Positions 8,562-21,182 of a DNA stretch of 64,000 nucleotides are shown here, one piece after another; position 1 is the stretch's first letter, and each line of letters opens with the position of its first letter. The stretch comes from Acanthococcus lagerstroemiae (Eukaryota; Arthropoda; Insecta; Hemiptera; Eriococcidae), in contig CM063106.1 of NCBI GenBank assembly GCA_031841125.1, forward strand, positions 29,783,501 to 29,847,500, written 5' to 3'. Both the position numbers and the translations under genes were made by a program. The notes beneath the pieces were generated by a model, which had not been told where the DNA came from, ran no database searches, and worked only from the letters and a program-made list of their open reading frames with translations.

Positions 8562-10285
8562 GTGGATCTATAAAAATGGCAGCAAAAAAACTGAGCAAAG
8601 GGAGAAATTTGGTACTGAAGGGGGAGGAAATTAGGGACAGAGAGCAAATTGTGGAAGCAGCTACGCAGTTCTATGAAAAACTCTATACGGCAAAGAAAAC
8701 GTAAAAGAGAAAGAGAAAGAAGGGCAGAACGAACAAAACGAAGAAGACGTATCCAAAATATTAAAAAGTGAAGTAGAATACGCCGTTAAAAAACTAACAA
8801 GTAATAAAGCTCCAGGCTCCGATAAAATCAGCAATGAAACACTGAAAATACTCATGGAAATATTAATCACCCTACTGAGGGAACTATTTAGTCAAATATT
8901 AGAAAAAGAAGATAGAAACAGGGGATATAATTTTACTTCATAAAAAAGGAGATAGAAAAAGCATAGCAAATTACAGACCAATAAGTTTAATACAAAGTTT
9001 GAGTAAACTTTTTTTCTAACACTGTCAAAAATCGTTTATATAATCAACTAGATACAAATCAGTGTCCAGAACAAGCGGGCTTCCGCAAAAATTACTCACC
9101 AATATACCAAATCTTCATAGTTAATCAATTAATTGAAAACCCCAATGAATACAATTGAGAAGCGCATCTTATGTTTATCGACTTCAACAAAGCTTTCCAT
9201 TCAGTTCACCACAACTTTTTATGGAAAGCTATGAGAAAACAGGGCGTTGAAGCAAAATGGATAAATATAGTCAAAAAAACGTACGAAAATGCAAAAGCCT
9301 ACATAAAAATGGACAAACAAGGTCGGGGATTTGCAATTCAAAGGAGAGTACGTCAAGATGATCCACTATCCCCAAACTTATTCAATTGCATCGTAGAACA
9401 GATTTTTAGGAACCTAAACTGGGAACACTGGGGAGAAAAATAGATGGGGACAGGCTGAAAAACTTAAGATTTGCGGATAATATTGTAACTATAGCGGAAA
9501 GTAAAAAGGAACTCCAAAATATAGCAAACGATCTCATAAACGAAAGCAAAATAGCAGGACTGTCAATAAATATGGAAAAAACTAAAATTATAACAAACAA
9601 GGAAATGGGGGAATTCAAAATTGAAGGAGGGATAATACAAACAGTAAAATAAATTGAATATTTGGGACAAGCAATTTCTTTTCAAAATATGAACAAGACA
9701 GAAATATCCAAAAGATTAAAGGGAGGGTGGGAAAACTATAGGGCCAAAGAAAAATTTACAAAGGGAAAATAGCGAAGAAACTGAAATTCGAAATCTGGGA
9801 GAGTTGCACCTTACCATCACTAACATACGGATGTCAAATATGGACGGCAACAAAAGCCAGTGTGTAAAAAATTCAATCCACTCAAAGAGTAATGGAAAGC
9901 AGTATCTTAGGAATCAATAAGTTGGACAAAATCAAAAACACGAAAATCAGAGGAAACTCAGGAGTAATAGACATAGGATTCACGATCAAAACATTAAAAG
10001 CAAAATATGCGGGACATGTAATTAGGCAAGAGGATAGATGAGAAAGGAAAGTTTTAAACTGGATACCACGAGAAGGGTAGCGCAACAGGGGAAGACCACA
10101 AACAAGATGGAGAGACGAGATAGTTCAGGAGTGGGGACCAACTTGGGGAAGAGAAGCACGAGAGAGGAAAAGTTGGAAGGGATGTGTAGAGGCATTTGCC
10201 CAAAAATGGGCCAGTATTGGGGAATAGTGTCCGACAAGTGTTACATATAAGAGATTTTACTAATCAATATGCTGTAAAATAAATA
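8562..10285 (+). mobile_element. LINE family B (RTE-like), decayed
   Basis: A 5'-truncated RTE-type LINE in broken frames. It begins with the pre-RT block (EEIRDREQIVEAATQFYEKL), then KKLTSNKAPGSDKIS, IANYRPISLIQSLSKLF and AGFRKNYSP. Motif A is MFIDFNKAFHSVHH (9171 onward; the usual DSVHH is HSVHH). Motif B is VRQDDPLSPNLFN (usual RQGDPLSP). Motif C reads LRFADNIV near 9465, so the catalytic Asp-Asp is Asp-Asn. The C-terminal block RGRPQTRWRDEI lies near 10090. The tail ends in TAAAATAAATAA. Stops and frameshifts make it inactive. Confidence 0.85.
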
Positions 10286-13067
10286 AGTTGCTTCTCAGGA
10301 AGGGAGGAGAGGGCTCGGCTTCTCTTCGCAAAATCTACCTATTTTCGGATAGTAATTAGAGGAAATTTATGGGGACAGTTTACTTTTTTTTATAACATTT
10401 CAGTTTTTCGTGTGGTGCTTAATTATTTTTCTGTGTAGGTCAAGGGTTGTAAATTGGTCTTTTGTTGTGCTTATCCAACCCTAATACCCCGCAAAATCCG
10501 CCTATGACTAAATCATTTTCTATCAGTACGTTAACCCGCCATGCGCACACTCGATAAACAACTGTTCTAATATCACTTCGCACGTTTGATTTCCATTTTC
10601 GGCTTCTTGTAACGACTAAATCTCCAATTTCAAGTAATTTATCATGTATCAGATGCTGTACTCTACGAAGGGGGTTTGAGCAAGAACGCTTTTATACATT
10701 TATCAAATAACATGAGCTGTTCGAGCATCCTACAGGGAGTATTACATTACATTTTCTGCTGGTAATTGACACGGAGTTAAGATGATGAAAATATACCACT
10801 ACTATTTCAAATATTTAATTTGATGTTCAGAACCAAAACAGAATAGGCGATTGGTGCATTTCATTTACTGGTAATTGCTACAATTGTTTCTGAATATTTC
10901 ATCGAGTTTAAAACGACGCCACATAATCATGCAGTTGTCCTCTTTTTAATTAAGTAGGTAAAGCATTTACGACTTCATTTTAACAGAGAAAGATAATATA
11001 TGGTGATTCTGTGAAAGGTAATATACATGTGGTATTTGTAGTTGTTTTTTTGAAATTTACTATGAATTGCTTTTTCTTAATTTAGTCAAGCATAATCACT
11101 CTCCTCGGCCAGATTTTTTTAGGAATTCAGACTTCACTAATTGGAAACTTCGAGGTAAACAAAATACAAAAATAAAAATTCTCACTTCTTCAATTTTGTC
11201 TGCTTCAGGCCATCAGAAAATACTGTCCTTAACCAGCATGCTGACGGAGACCTCTTTTTTGTAACTAGCTAAAATTTTTACCATCGGCCTTCGTTATATC
11301 CCTTAAGGCCTTGTTGGAATCGAACTTGTGCACGACGTCTATTTATTCATTTACAGAAAAAATCAGAACAAATAAAAAGATAATTTCGCCGCATAATGCA
11401 CTTAAATTGAGAAGGCCTTGCAAATAATGACTTCCAATATTTCTCGACTCCATAATCGTTACTGGAGAAAACGATTTTCAATTTCCCGGTTTTTGGTTGC
11501 TTTTCAAATTACGAGGAGCTGATCCGATTGCGAACTTACACCGAGTTTCATTTTTCTTTTTGCCGAAAGCTATTTCAACTGAAGTGATATTAAGTTCACT
11601 CAACTTTTGTTATTTAACGCTGCCGGAACGGTTTTATTTTCAGATCAATTATCTCGCTTTCGGTGGGGAAGCACGTTTCTGTTTTATTGAATTCGACAGG
11701 CAGAACAAAATAAAATAAAAATCGGTGTACGAGGAAATTCGAACTCGACCTCGAATGCTTGAGTCAAAAATTCTCGTCATATCACGTAGGGGTATCTTTA
11801 TACCTCTTCACTCTTCACCGGTAACCGGTACCTGTGAATAGAAAATTTTATTTGTATTTCGCGATTGGTAATAAAGTGACTTTAATACTGCTCTTATAAA
11901 CTCGAAGTAGTTTTGAAAGTGGAGAAATCAGATGTTGGAAATTTTATTTTCTCGGAGTTGAGATTAGAGGGCATAAATTTGATAAAACGTCGGTGGATGA
12001 GGAATATCGAAAATTCGCATGTACAACTATCTGATTGTAATTGAGGGCATTCCGGTCAAAAGAAGGTCAACGTCTAAATTATAAATAAGTGACCAGGTGT
12101 CAAGCCCGTTATCAGGAGGTTGGGAATGATATTCATTGGTAGCTAGGTTTACTTTCCTCGAAGAGAAAATCCATGATTAACCTCTCTTCTAGTCGTAATT
12201 TGCCCTTTCAAAAGTCCAATTTTCCTCTCCTCCAAATGTCTATGGCTGGCTATGGTAAGGACCCGAATAGCCCGAGAAAAACAGAAAATATTGAAACTAA
12301 ATTTTGAGGAAATCGATCACAAAGTTATGAGTAGACTTTGGTCTCATAGACAGTACGCAAAGTCAATACATTATGGCGGGACAAAATACCACTTTAGAGA
12401 GACTTGACTTTCAGTTGGGGGAAGGGGGTGGAGAAGGAAATCTTGCCAACAAATATTTTTTGAAAACTAAAAATTCACCGACAAAATTTTTTAAATTTCA
12501 AAATTTGCCAATTTTTGATCAAAATATTTTTTTATGGAAAAGAAAAAACAAAAAAAAAAAAACGTTCTTGGAAAATGTAAAATTTAAATGAACAGTTTCA
12601 AAATTTACCGACTGCCTAATTCTTGGAAGCATTTCACCCCCACCCCATAGTTTCGTCCCTGCAAATGCAGACTGGAACTTTATCCCCCAATGATTCACAT
12701 TTGCGCACATAAGCATACCCTAGTCTGGGACGGTAACCTGGAAGGATATTAGGAATACTTGAGAGGAACACACAACTTCCTTTACACATTAAGGTGGTCG
12801 TTATTCACTCTTGGCGATTTTTTTTTTCTGAATTTCCTCTGATTCGTCTCTTAAATTGGTTCCAATAAAATAAAAAATAAAATATATAGAAAAAAGGAAC
12901 TCCAAAATTTTTGATTGATTGGATTCAGAGAATCCGTCACGCAAGCTTCATTTCGTTCTTATGGGAAAAACGTATGGAGTTTGACATTTGTTCCAGACTA
13001 AATTTTCTTCGTGTATTCACCAGGACCAAAGCCCGTAAGTTAAATAATAGAACATTTGCTATCGGAG
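10286..13067. other. Non-coding, nothing recognised
   Basis: No gene or clear repeat boundary was found. ORFs of 65-73 codons on either strand are not convincing. A-rich and G-rich runs occur at 12370-12660. Confidence 0.4.
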
Positions 13068-13245
13068 AAGCCCGATTGCGTCCGAATAGTAGCCCTCACA
13101 CCTTTTTCATAGTCTTATTGCGTCCCGTTTTTGTCCCTTGCTTCGAATGGTTCGATTGCGTCCATCATAAAATTGTGTTTGATCAAGTGACATCATAAAA
13201 TTGCCTTGTCTAGCATGCCGTTCTCGTTTCAGTTTGCGTCCTGCG
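13068..13245. repeat. Word array GATTGCGTCC (MULE-family word)
   Basis: Four same-orientation copies: GATTGCGTCC at 13074-13083, ATTGCGTCC at 13117-13125, GATTGCGTCC at 13154-13163 and TTGCGTCC ending at 13241, spaced 37-80 bp. The word is the same as at the ends of the MULE fragment at 7943-8546 and close to that of the FLYWCH element at 55 kb. Probably one arm of a MULE-type element; no opposite arm was seen. Confidence 0.6.
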
Positions 13246-13329
13246 CTCCAATTGGTTGAAAAAGAAGCACTCTTTTGCCTCAATTCCCAGTTTTGGCTTT
13301 TTTGTGTGCTGAGGCTTTGTGACCCTCTT

Positions 13330-13575
13330 TTTGTCAATCGGAGATGGAGTCCGGATGAGTCACAGAGTCCAGCTCCAGTAAGATTAAATAGAGTCAAAAA
13401 GTCTGAACAAATCCAAGTGAGTCTTACATGTATCAAAATGTAGTCTGATAAATCTCAAGGAGTCAGCATAAGTCTCATCAGGTCTAACAAGGCTTAACAG
13501 TCTGAAGGAGTCTGATTGAGTTCTAGTGGAATCTGGTAGTCTTTACGAAAAGTAGGAAACGCAATCTGAATGCGT
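13330..13575. repeat. Word array AGTCT/GAGTC
   Basis: About fifteen copies of AGTCT or GAGTC at irregular spacing of 10-25 bp, all in one orientation. The same word in either orientation makes up arrays at about 25290-25440, 33045-33780, 49925-50760 and 54050-54235. Confidence 0.6.
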
Positions 13576-13595
13576 CTTTTAGAGTGTGAGTGGCC

Positions 13596-13897
13596 TTAAC
13601 CCTCTCGCTCCCAACAGTTTTGAAAAATTCTACTAGGTCAAATATACATTGAAAACAATGCTAGTTGTATCCCACTGGTGAGTACCTACAGAAGCATATC
13701 TTAGCTCACTCGTGTCTCGGTAGATGGTGTCGTTGTTTCGGAAATCATTTTTTTGAGTCTCATTACTCTACCAGTGGGACATACGCTGTCCCAGGTCCAC
13801 TGGGGGCCCAATGAGGAGTGAAAAATTCTCCGACACCGGATTCGTATAATGGGGAGCCTTTCAAATTGAAAAACATAATTGGGAGCGAAAGGGTTAA
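13596..13897. mobile_element. piggyBac-type MITE with TTAA target sites
   Basis: TTAA at 13596-13599 and 13894-13897 bounds a 294-bp element starting CCCTCTCGCTCCCAA and ending TTGGGAGCGAAAGGG, inverted ends with one mismatch over 15 bp. Both TTAA duplication and CCCTTT-like termini are hallmarks of piggyBac elements. The second-layer inverted pair ATCCCACTGGT / ACCAGTGGGA lies near 13669 and 13766. There is no coding capacity. Confidence 0.85.
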
Positions 13898-16200
13898 AGC
13901 TGCATTCTGGCCACAAAATTCTATTAGCTTTCCAAAAGAGGACCTAAATCTACATAGGTGCTTTTTCTTCTGCATTTCTGTGTGTGAGGATGCCAGCGAG
14001 GAAAAATGGGCCTATTGTCTGGGGTATAGTAGAATAGTATTGGTGCTTTTGATAGTGATAAATCTTTCCTTATTCTATACCGGCTGCAAAATGGTAAGAC
14101 TAACTTGGGCCTGGAAAACAGTAGAGACAAGAAGGCCTCTATGAAAGAGGGCATTTGGAAAAAAGAAGTGTACTATATTTTTCAATAGTTGCCCTAATTT
14201 TTTCAAGTTGATGTTATTTCATTTTAGAACAGCCTGCACTGTACGTTACTTGGTCCGTTTCCTATATCGTACACTCGATTTTATCATTATTTTCCTATCG
14301 TTTATTCACTTTATTTCAACGTGCAATTAAAGTTTCCCAAAAAAAATATTCACCATGGCTTATAGTTTTTCTTTTGTTTTTTCGTTTAAAATTTTTTATG
14401 AAAATTAGCCTAAAAAACTGAAAATCTTCAGATGCTACATTCACTCCTATTACAAACAGTCGTGTATGATGGAAAATCTACATCGTAGCTCTTCTGCATA
14501 CTTCATAACTTTTATTAGTTTTGTAGGTTACAAGAAAAGAAAAGGATTAAGGCCGATCACAAGTTTCTTGTTCTTGTTGCACATCTAATCTAAGAATTAC
14601 AGTAGGTAGTTTTTAATTAGGACTGTGATACGGATACTCAGAAACATCGAATTCATGAACAGAATGACGAGCTTTCCGATTGATATGTATTACTGATAAA
14701 TTGAAATTATTTTTATACATCCCTAATTATCATATCGTACAGCACAATTTTTATTGCGGCATACACAGAACACCAGTCCCTGTATTAGCCTACAATCTTT
14801 ACTTGAAACAGAAAAACTGATTCATAATTTATTTCTCAGTTTCGGCACCTTAATACTTTACAAAAAAAAAAAAAAATTCTTCCACTAAATAGCTTATTAA
14901 ATTATTATTGATGATCAATCTCCATCACGTTTGCAGAACTTACTGTAGTTCGCGAACCATGTAAGCCAGCTTCTTAATATTGTTGAAAATATTTCACTGA
15001 TACCAAATAATATTACGATTTATTTATTCTAAAAAAGTTAGCACATCTTATGTACATTTTATTAAAGGAAAAAAATATCAATAAAGTACGAGAAAAACCT
15101 GTAGTGGTGGACCAGAAAAATTTACAACAGAGACCGAGCACGTCCTTTGTAGAATTTATTTTTTTAATAAAGACAGTAGGTACTTAAATGACAGTCAAAA
15201 CTCACTTCAATTAAAGTTAGCCACTCTGAACTTTTGAGCACGTTGGATGTCAAGCGAATAATAAAATCGGCCGGATCACGTGTGAACAGAACTGATAACG
15301 AGTGCTGGAACGACCGTCAACGCAGCGCACGAACAAGACGAAAGAAAAGTCAAGCTGGAAAATGTTACAGACAAGAGACAAGCCGAAATTGCGTAAAGCA
15401 ATAAAACAGATACCGTCAGTAGGTGTACAGGGTTGTTCACTTATGTTTTCGACAAGGACGATATAGCTCTTGTAAAATGTTTGATCGGCGAAATTGTACG
15501 ACTGGTGTCGATGCTAAACGAATTTAATTTATTATCCCAGGTATTCCGAGTATTAATTATAAAGGCGAGAAATGCTAACAATAATTATTCAAAACTTCCC
15601 GCTCATAATCCCCATTTCGTTTTTATCAAAGTTGTTGAAGACGCGGTCTTCGAGGAATGCAAATAACCGAAACAGCCCCTTTGAAAAGGAGAAAGTAGAG
15701 AGAAAATGAAAAGAGAGATTATAAGAAAAGCAATAAAGGAGTACTATTTGCTTTTCAAAAGATTCGTTGTTTGCGAATGAGACTGTTGTGATTTGTAATT
15801 CCGAATATTATAAAACGGCGTCAGTTGAAGGGTACTAGGGATATTTACAATTGGTTGACGAAAAAGGAAATTAAACCCAATTTGTCACGTGTGAAACGTT
15901 ATTTCGATACATTATTGTGTACTTACATGTATGTATTTATAACCTACTTGTCAGTGGGGTGAATCTCAAAAGTAAAGAAAAGTAGGAATTTATTATGCTT
16001 TGGGGAAATTACTCTGGCGTTCAGATATGTGTCCTTAAACAAGTGTCACGAACTACATCCCAAAGGAAGGAGGAAACATGCCTGTAACTAAAGGGTTACC
16101 AGATCAATTAAAAGTAAACAGAATACGTTCAATTTCAAAGTACTTATTTGAAATTAGGTCACAAATTTTGCGCTCGCCACACTGACAATGTATGGATCAC
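13898..16200. other. Non-coding; weak open frame at 15433-15666
   Basis: No supported gene. The stretch 15240-15660 is somewhat richer in CpG and holds a 77-codon plus-strand frame (MFTYVFDKDDIALVKCLIGE...), without recognisable domains or splice partners. It could be an exon, a 5' UTR or chance. Confidence 0.3.
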
Positions 16201-17880
16201 ATCACTCACAATTCATCATTATTATTATATTATTACCTCCATATAACTTATTCAATGTTAAAAAAAGGAGAAAATATATATATATATTATAGGTTTTTGT
16301 TTTTGTCAAATAAAATATTTTATTTAAAAAAAAAAAAAAAAAAAAAAAAAGGTTTAAACTGAAAAAATAATAAATAAAATATAAAATTAGGAAACATGTC
16401 TTGAACAAGAAAAGACAGTATTAAAAATATACATATAGTGAAAAACTATAACATTTTGGAAAAAAATGAAAACAAAACACAAATCTTGTACAATTAATTT
16501 ATTTTTTTTTAATGCAACTGTCTCAAATAGAGTCAACTAAAGAAAAATAAATAAAAAAGCAGTTTTTTTAACCTTGCAAATTTTTTGACTATCTTCGATC
16601 TCTTCTACAATTGGATTTTTTTTTTTTTAAATACAGTATATGACCTAGCATTTTCATTTTCCTGAGGACCTGATCCATTTTTCTCTCTTTTTTTATCCGA
16701 TCTGACATTGTTCTAATCTTTTCTTTTTCACTTAGGGAACTTATTTTCATGTCGTTTAATCTGTGCCCAGCTCTGCTTTACTTGTAGCTAGGATTATGGT
16801 TCTTTTCGATTAGAAATTGATGACTAAATCATTACAGGGTAGTGTGTGTCTGAAAAATTTTATTTTGATTATAATTTCTAGTTCTACAACAGAAATCGTG
16901 GTTTTATTGCTCCAAACCGTTTATTGTTTTGAATGGTTTTGAAGATCATCAACACGGAAACAAAATGTTTTAAATGAAAATCGACCAAGACATAAGGAAA
17001 CCATATTTAAACAATTTTAGAAAAATTGAACTTTTTTTTAAAAATGTAAAGTGTTTGTTTGAATAGGTGGAACGTATCTAAATTGTAGACCATCGCTAAT
17101 CCCCTGCTGTGTCCATTCTTAGTGGTTTTTTTTTTGTTTTTTTTAAAAATAAATTAGCTTTAAATGAAAAGTACAGTATTAGAAGAGACACCATAAGTTC
17201 CGGTACTCGATTCAGTCGATATCTCAGTAGTTGTAATTCAAACATAACACACTGATACCACACAAGGATATTTGGAATGAGTTGTGGTCGAAGATAATAT
17301 TTACTATAATGAAATGGATGCAATAAATTCATATACTTAACTGGTAGTTCTTATTTTAACACCGAAAAAACTGAGCTTAAAGTTTCGGCCAAAGCCATCG
17401 ACAGCTGCTAAGTACTGAAATATGATAACATCTTCGGGTACTGATTACTGAATTATGATTTGTTTTTATATTCAGTGTTTTAGTATCAGAGGATGGGCTA
17501 GGCCAAAACGTAGAGCATATTAGTTCGTTTTTCATATTAGATAAAAAGTGAAAAATATTAGGTTGATATAACAAATGAAGTAAAACCGAATCACGAAGTG
17601 AGCAGGGAGCAGCCCTTCTTCTCTCCAAGTTCCGTTATTAGTTATTGTGAAAATGTGGAAGCATTCAAGTAGGGAAAATACGATTTTAAACCGTGATGAA
17701 CACCCGCAGAAAACCCCGATTTTTGTGGCTGAATTGCCTAACCCTGCATGCAGTTTAGTAAAATGATCAAATAGTGAAAATTATTTTGTATATTATAGTT
17801 ATTGTTCTGGTCAGCAACTCCCTCACACCATGCCTCCTTTTTCATTTTATTCTGTCTATAATTCGCTCAAAAATTTTCAA
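16201..17880. other. Non-coding, low-complexity
   Basis: Contains an (AT)n run near 16274-16288, a run of about 25 A at 16326-16350 and several T runs. No gene or transposon end is recognised. Confidence 0.45.
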
Positions 17881-17884
17881 GGCT

Positions 17885-18460
17885 GACAAACCATAAACTG
17901 TTACTAACTGTAACAGATAACTGTTAATCGTATTCATGTAATAACTATATGTACTCGTATACTGCATAACCAGCAACCAATAACTGTTAACTGATGTTGA
18001 CCAAATTTTCAGTTTTTGGTTACATTATTATCATGCTATCAATTATTATTATATTCACTTTTAGCAGATTGAAAGACAGAAAAGCTTCTCAATCACTTGG
18101 ATTTAAAATTCTCTTCTATAAATTTATAATTTTGTACTATGTCAAATTGGAAGCTTGAAACTTCTGGGTGCTGCGTCCTGGGACAAAGACTTGCCAAGAG
18201 GTGATACGATATGATCAGTTTTCCTCTTCTAAGACACAGCAGTGATCACTGATGAAGCTTTCATGAACCTTTCCCCTCTTCATAATTTTTACCAGTTTTG
18301 CATTCTTTGATTCGGTTAACCAAATGATAAGGGTAACTGAAAAATAATTATTAACTGTAACTGAAAAACATCCAGCTCATAATCTTAAAACAAACTGAAA
18401 ATTATTAACTGTATTTATTAGGTAACCAACCACCCGATAACTATACTGTTAAAATTACCA
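17885..18460. repeat. Word array TAACTGTTAACTG
   Basis: Clusters of TAACTGTTA/TAACTGTAACTG-like words occur at 17893-18010 and 18325-18455 around a spacer without them, the two-armed layout of other word-array elements here. Because the word is itself nearly palindromic, arm orientation is hard to judge. Terminal repeats and a target duplication could not be fixed. Confidence 0.4.
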
Positions 18461-18482
18461 ATATTAACATACATGTCATATT

Positions 18483-18949
18483 ACACTACTGAACAACTAT
18501 TTTGCACAATACATTTCGACAGGTGATTCTGAGGTACTTTTTCGCTGAACACGCGATACTGCGACCAATTTTCTTCTATCTCGTCACAATTCGGAGTTCT
18601 GAACGACTAAAATTCGTTTCCATTTTGTTTTTGCATTGGAATAAGCGGTACCACTGACTGATATTATCAGTGTTATCAGACCACAATAACAGAAAACAAA
18701 CAGACGGAATACACACCACTACACACGACCGCAACACACAATAACACGAATCAGTACCTATGACCACATTCAGTTCCTAAACCTCTTTTTGAACACATTT
18801 AGTTGAATTTTTTATAGTTTTTGATCAGAAAAACTAGACGTGATAGAGAAAAACGGCCAATGGTACTGTATTCAGCGTTGAAAAGTACTCAAGAATCACC
18901 ACCTTAAATGCGTTGTGCAAACAAAAAATTTCATTTTGTTCAGTAGTGT
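18483..18949. mobile_element. TIR element, possibly PIF/Harbinger-type
   Basis: Inverted ends of about 60 bp: the left end begins ACACTACTGAACAA (18483) and the right ends TTGTTCAGTAGTGT (18949). Further matching blocks are TTTGCACAA / TTGTGCAAA and GGTGATTCT / AGAATCACC. TTA flanks both CACTACTG termini, compatible with a 3-bp duplication, but so short a match could be chance. No transposase. Confidence 0.6.
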
Positions 18950-18952
18950 TAT

Positions 18953-19589
18953 CAACAATAACTACAGCCACCTGTGCAATAACCAATGGACACCGAGGTG
19001 CCGAACTTTCTAATACTCAGTGGGGGTTCGTCGATGAAATTACAATTAGGTATTTCAAAATTTAAACATTTCTAGATTTTACACTCATATAATGCTGGGT
19101 TTTTTTTGTGTTTTTTTTTTCAGTGTGGGTGCCTGAGCCCCGGGCACCCATGAGTTTCGGTGCCTATATCAACGGATAATCTTTGACTGTATATTTATAC
19201 AGTTATATGTCATCCTTAAAATTTTTCCAAATCGATTCACTTGTTCATGTTATTGATTCTGTTATTTCTGGTTAACTTTTCATGTATTCAGTTCACCAAG
19301 GATTAGAAAAACTGATTGATTTGCTCATGGATTCGTTTAAATATTTCCAAACTTTTGTTTCATTCACTTAGTATTTGGTGTTCAGGTATTTAGAACGGTT
19401 TATGGCTTTACATTCCTGAATTGGAAACGAAAATCCAACCGAATAACAAACCCCAAGAAAAGAATAATGAATTCTCAGCATATTAAACTCCGAAAAGTGG
19501 TAGGAAGTTCAGAAACCGTATCTGAATCCTGAAGACTGGTAAGCGAGATGCCGGAAAGCGGCCGGAATAGGCGGAACCTTAGATCATAT
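18953..19589. other. Non-coding, nothing recognised
   Basis: No gene supported. T-rich tract near 19100-19122. Confidence 0.4.
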
Positions 19590-19770
19590 ATACGCTCCAG
19601 GTGTTCCAAATTTTTTGTTTCGCTCCGGGTGTTTTACATTTTTTTGCTCCGCTCCATCCTCCGCTCTGAGGAGTCAAAAAAGGATTGCTCTGGTGCTCCG
19701 GTACTCCACGCTTCGCTCCGCTCCAAGGCTCTGAACTTGAGTGTTGACTGTTGAGTGTTGACTGTTGAGT
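19590..19770. repeat. CGCTCC word array and 14-bp tandem
   Basis: About eight copies of CGCTCC or GCTCCG lie in one orientation (19590-19735), ending with GGCTCTG. Next comes a two-copy 14-bp tandem TGAGTGTTGACTGT at about 19739-19770. Possibly one arm of a hAT-like element (its reverse end reads CAGAGCCTTGGAGC), but the other end was not found. Confidence 0.4.
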
Positions 19771-20000
19771 ATCGTGATCCACCACGAACATTCATCAAAA
19801 TGGCGCTGGAATTTTCGATCATAGATACTTCAATAAGTACTTCAAAGTTGTAAGTTCTTGAAGTTAAGGTAAAATGTATAGAATAAACAGCCAATCAAAA
19901 ACATTCTATATGTGTTTTCTACTTCTACACATTCTACTACAAAGTACAAAAATATTGATTCTTTTATTCCGCAGTCTCACCTTAAAACTTAAATACCCTC

Positions 20001-21182
20001 TAATACATCAGAGCATTGCAGCCGTATTATACGGCTTTGGCTTTCGGCTTAAACTTGCAACCTTCAAAAATACAGCTTCAGCTTTCGGCTTTCGGCTTTC
20101 GTGGGAATAAAGCTAGCTTTCGGCTTTTTTATGGCTGGCTTTCAGCTTTTTCAATTTTTTTCATTTTCTGCTCTGGAGCCATTATTTTGGCCCACAACTG
20201 GTTTAATTTGTTCCTGAGATGATGTTCTTAACCCAAACCAGTCTATTTCCCTCTCTAGAGTCTTCATTCCAGTCTGGAAGTTGAGTTTTCGTAATTTAGC
20301 AAACAAGCAGAGATGGGCGTTGCTCTTGAAGAGCAAGTTGTTCACTTGCTCTTGTTCACTACTTGGTGAACTTAGTTCTGAACTAGTTCATCTCCCCAAA
20401 AAAAGAACAAGAACTAGTTCACGATTTTCGGACCTGATCAACTTGTTCATTCTTTGTTCACTTATTTTTTTGTAATTTTTTTTTTTTTGGCTTTTTCTTG
20501 TATATTCCCACTTTCCAGACTTTAGTTTCAACTTTCATAATGGTTTCAGAGTTACAATTATGAATTATAACATTATTGAATTTTTATTTGATTAAATTTT
20601 AATCAACAATCTCATAGGAATTCAATAATTGTTTGGGTAATAGCCTAGTTTTCAGTTGTAGGCTATTACACAGAAAAAATTTTTACTCGCAGTTTTTTTG
20701 TACAAAACCCCTATTTTTAAATGAGCAAGATCAAGAGCAAAGGTTCTTTTTAATGAACAAACGATGAACTAGATCAGTGGGAACTTGGGAGACCAAGTGA
20801 ACAAGAGCAAGAACTAGTTCACTAAAAATAGAAAAGAACAAGAGCAAGAGCAAATTCATTAAATAGTGAACAACGCCCATCTCTGCAAACAAGCATCAGA
20901 ATGAAACTCAGAACTTAGAAACAGCGCATCAGGCGTTAGCCAGTCAGCTTCCCAGTGTAAGAAACTGCAAATTCTATCATTTTCATTTAACTTTTCTGTA
21001 TTCTTGACGAATTTTTTTTTCTGTAAGCCGAAAGCTAGCCAAAAAATACGGCTTTTTACGGCTTTACAAAAAATGCAGCTGCCCATGTATCGGCTTAAGC
21101 TTTCGACTTTTTCATGAAAAATACGGCTGGCTTTCGGCTTTAGCTTTCCGCTTTCGGCTGGCTGCAATGCTCTGTAATACAT
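20001..21182. mobile_element. hAT-type non-autonomous element (outer), word GGCTTTCGGCTTT
   Basis: Exact 8-bp target duplication TAATACAT at 20001-20008 and 21175-21182. The element (20009-21174) has 15-bp identical TIRs, CAGAGCATTGCAGCC. Inside each end lies an array of CTTTCGGCTTT-like words. It is interrupted by the inner hAT element (20308-20885); without that and its duplication the element would be about 580 bp. No transposase, so it would depend on one supplied elsewhere. The CAGRG terminus and 8-bp duplication fit hAT. Confidence 0.88.
20300..20893. mobile_element. hAT-type non-autonomous element (inner), word GAACTAGTTCAC
   Basis: Exact 8-bp target duplication CAAACAAG at 20300-20307 and 20886-20893. 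The 578-bp element (20308-20885) has 15-bp identical TIRs, CAGAGATGGGCGTTG. Its arms consist of repeated AGAGCAAG / GAACTAGTTCAC words: GTTCACTTGCTCTTG on the left and GAACAAGAGCAAG on the right, in opposite orientation. It inserted into the outer hAT element and is therefore younger. No ORF. Confidence 0.9.

Noticed and set aside
18248..18275. CTGATGAAGCTTTCATGAAC, another hammerhead-like string
   Set aside because: The GAAA block is absent (GAAC) and the palindrome TGAAGCTTTCA does not give the right stem geometry.
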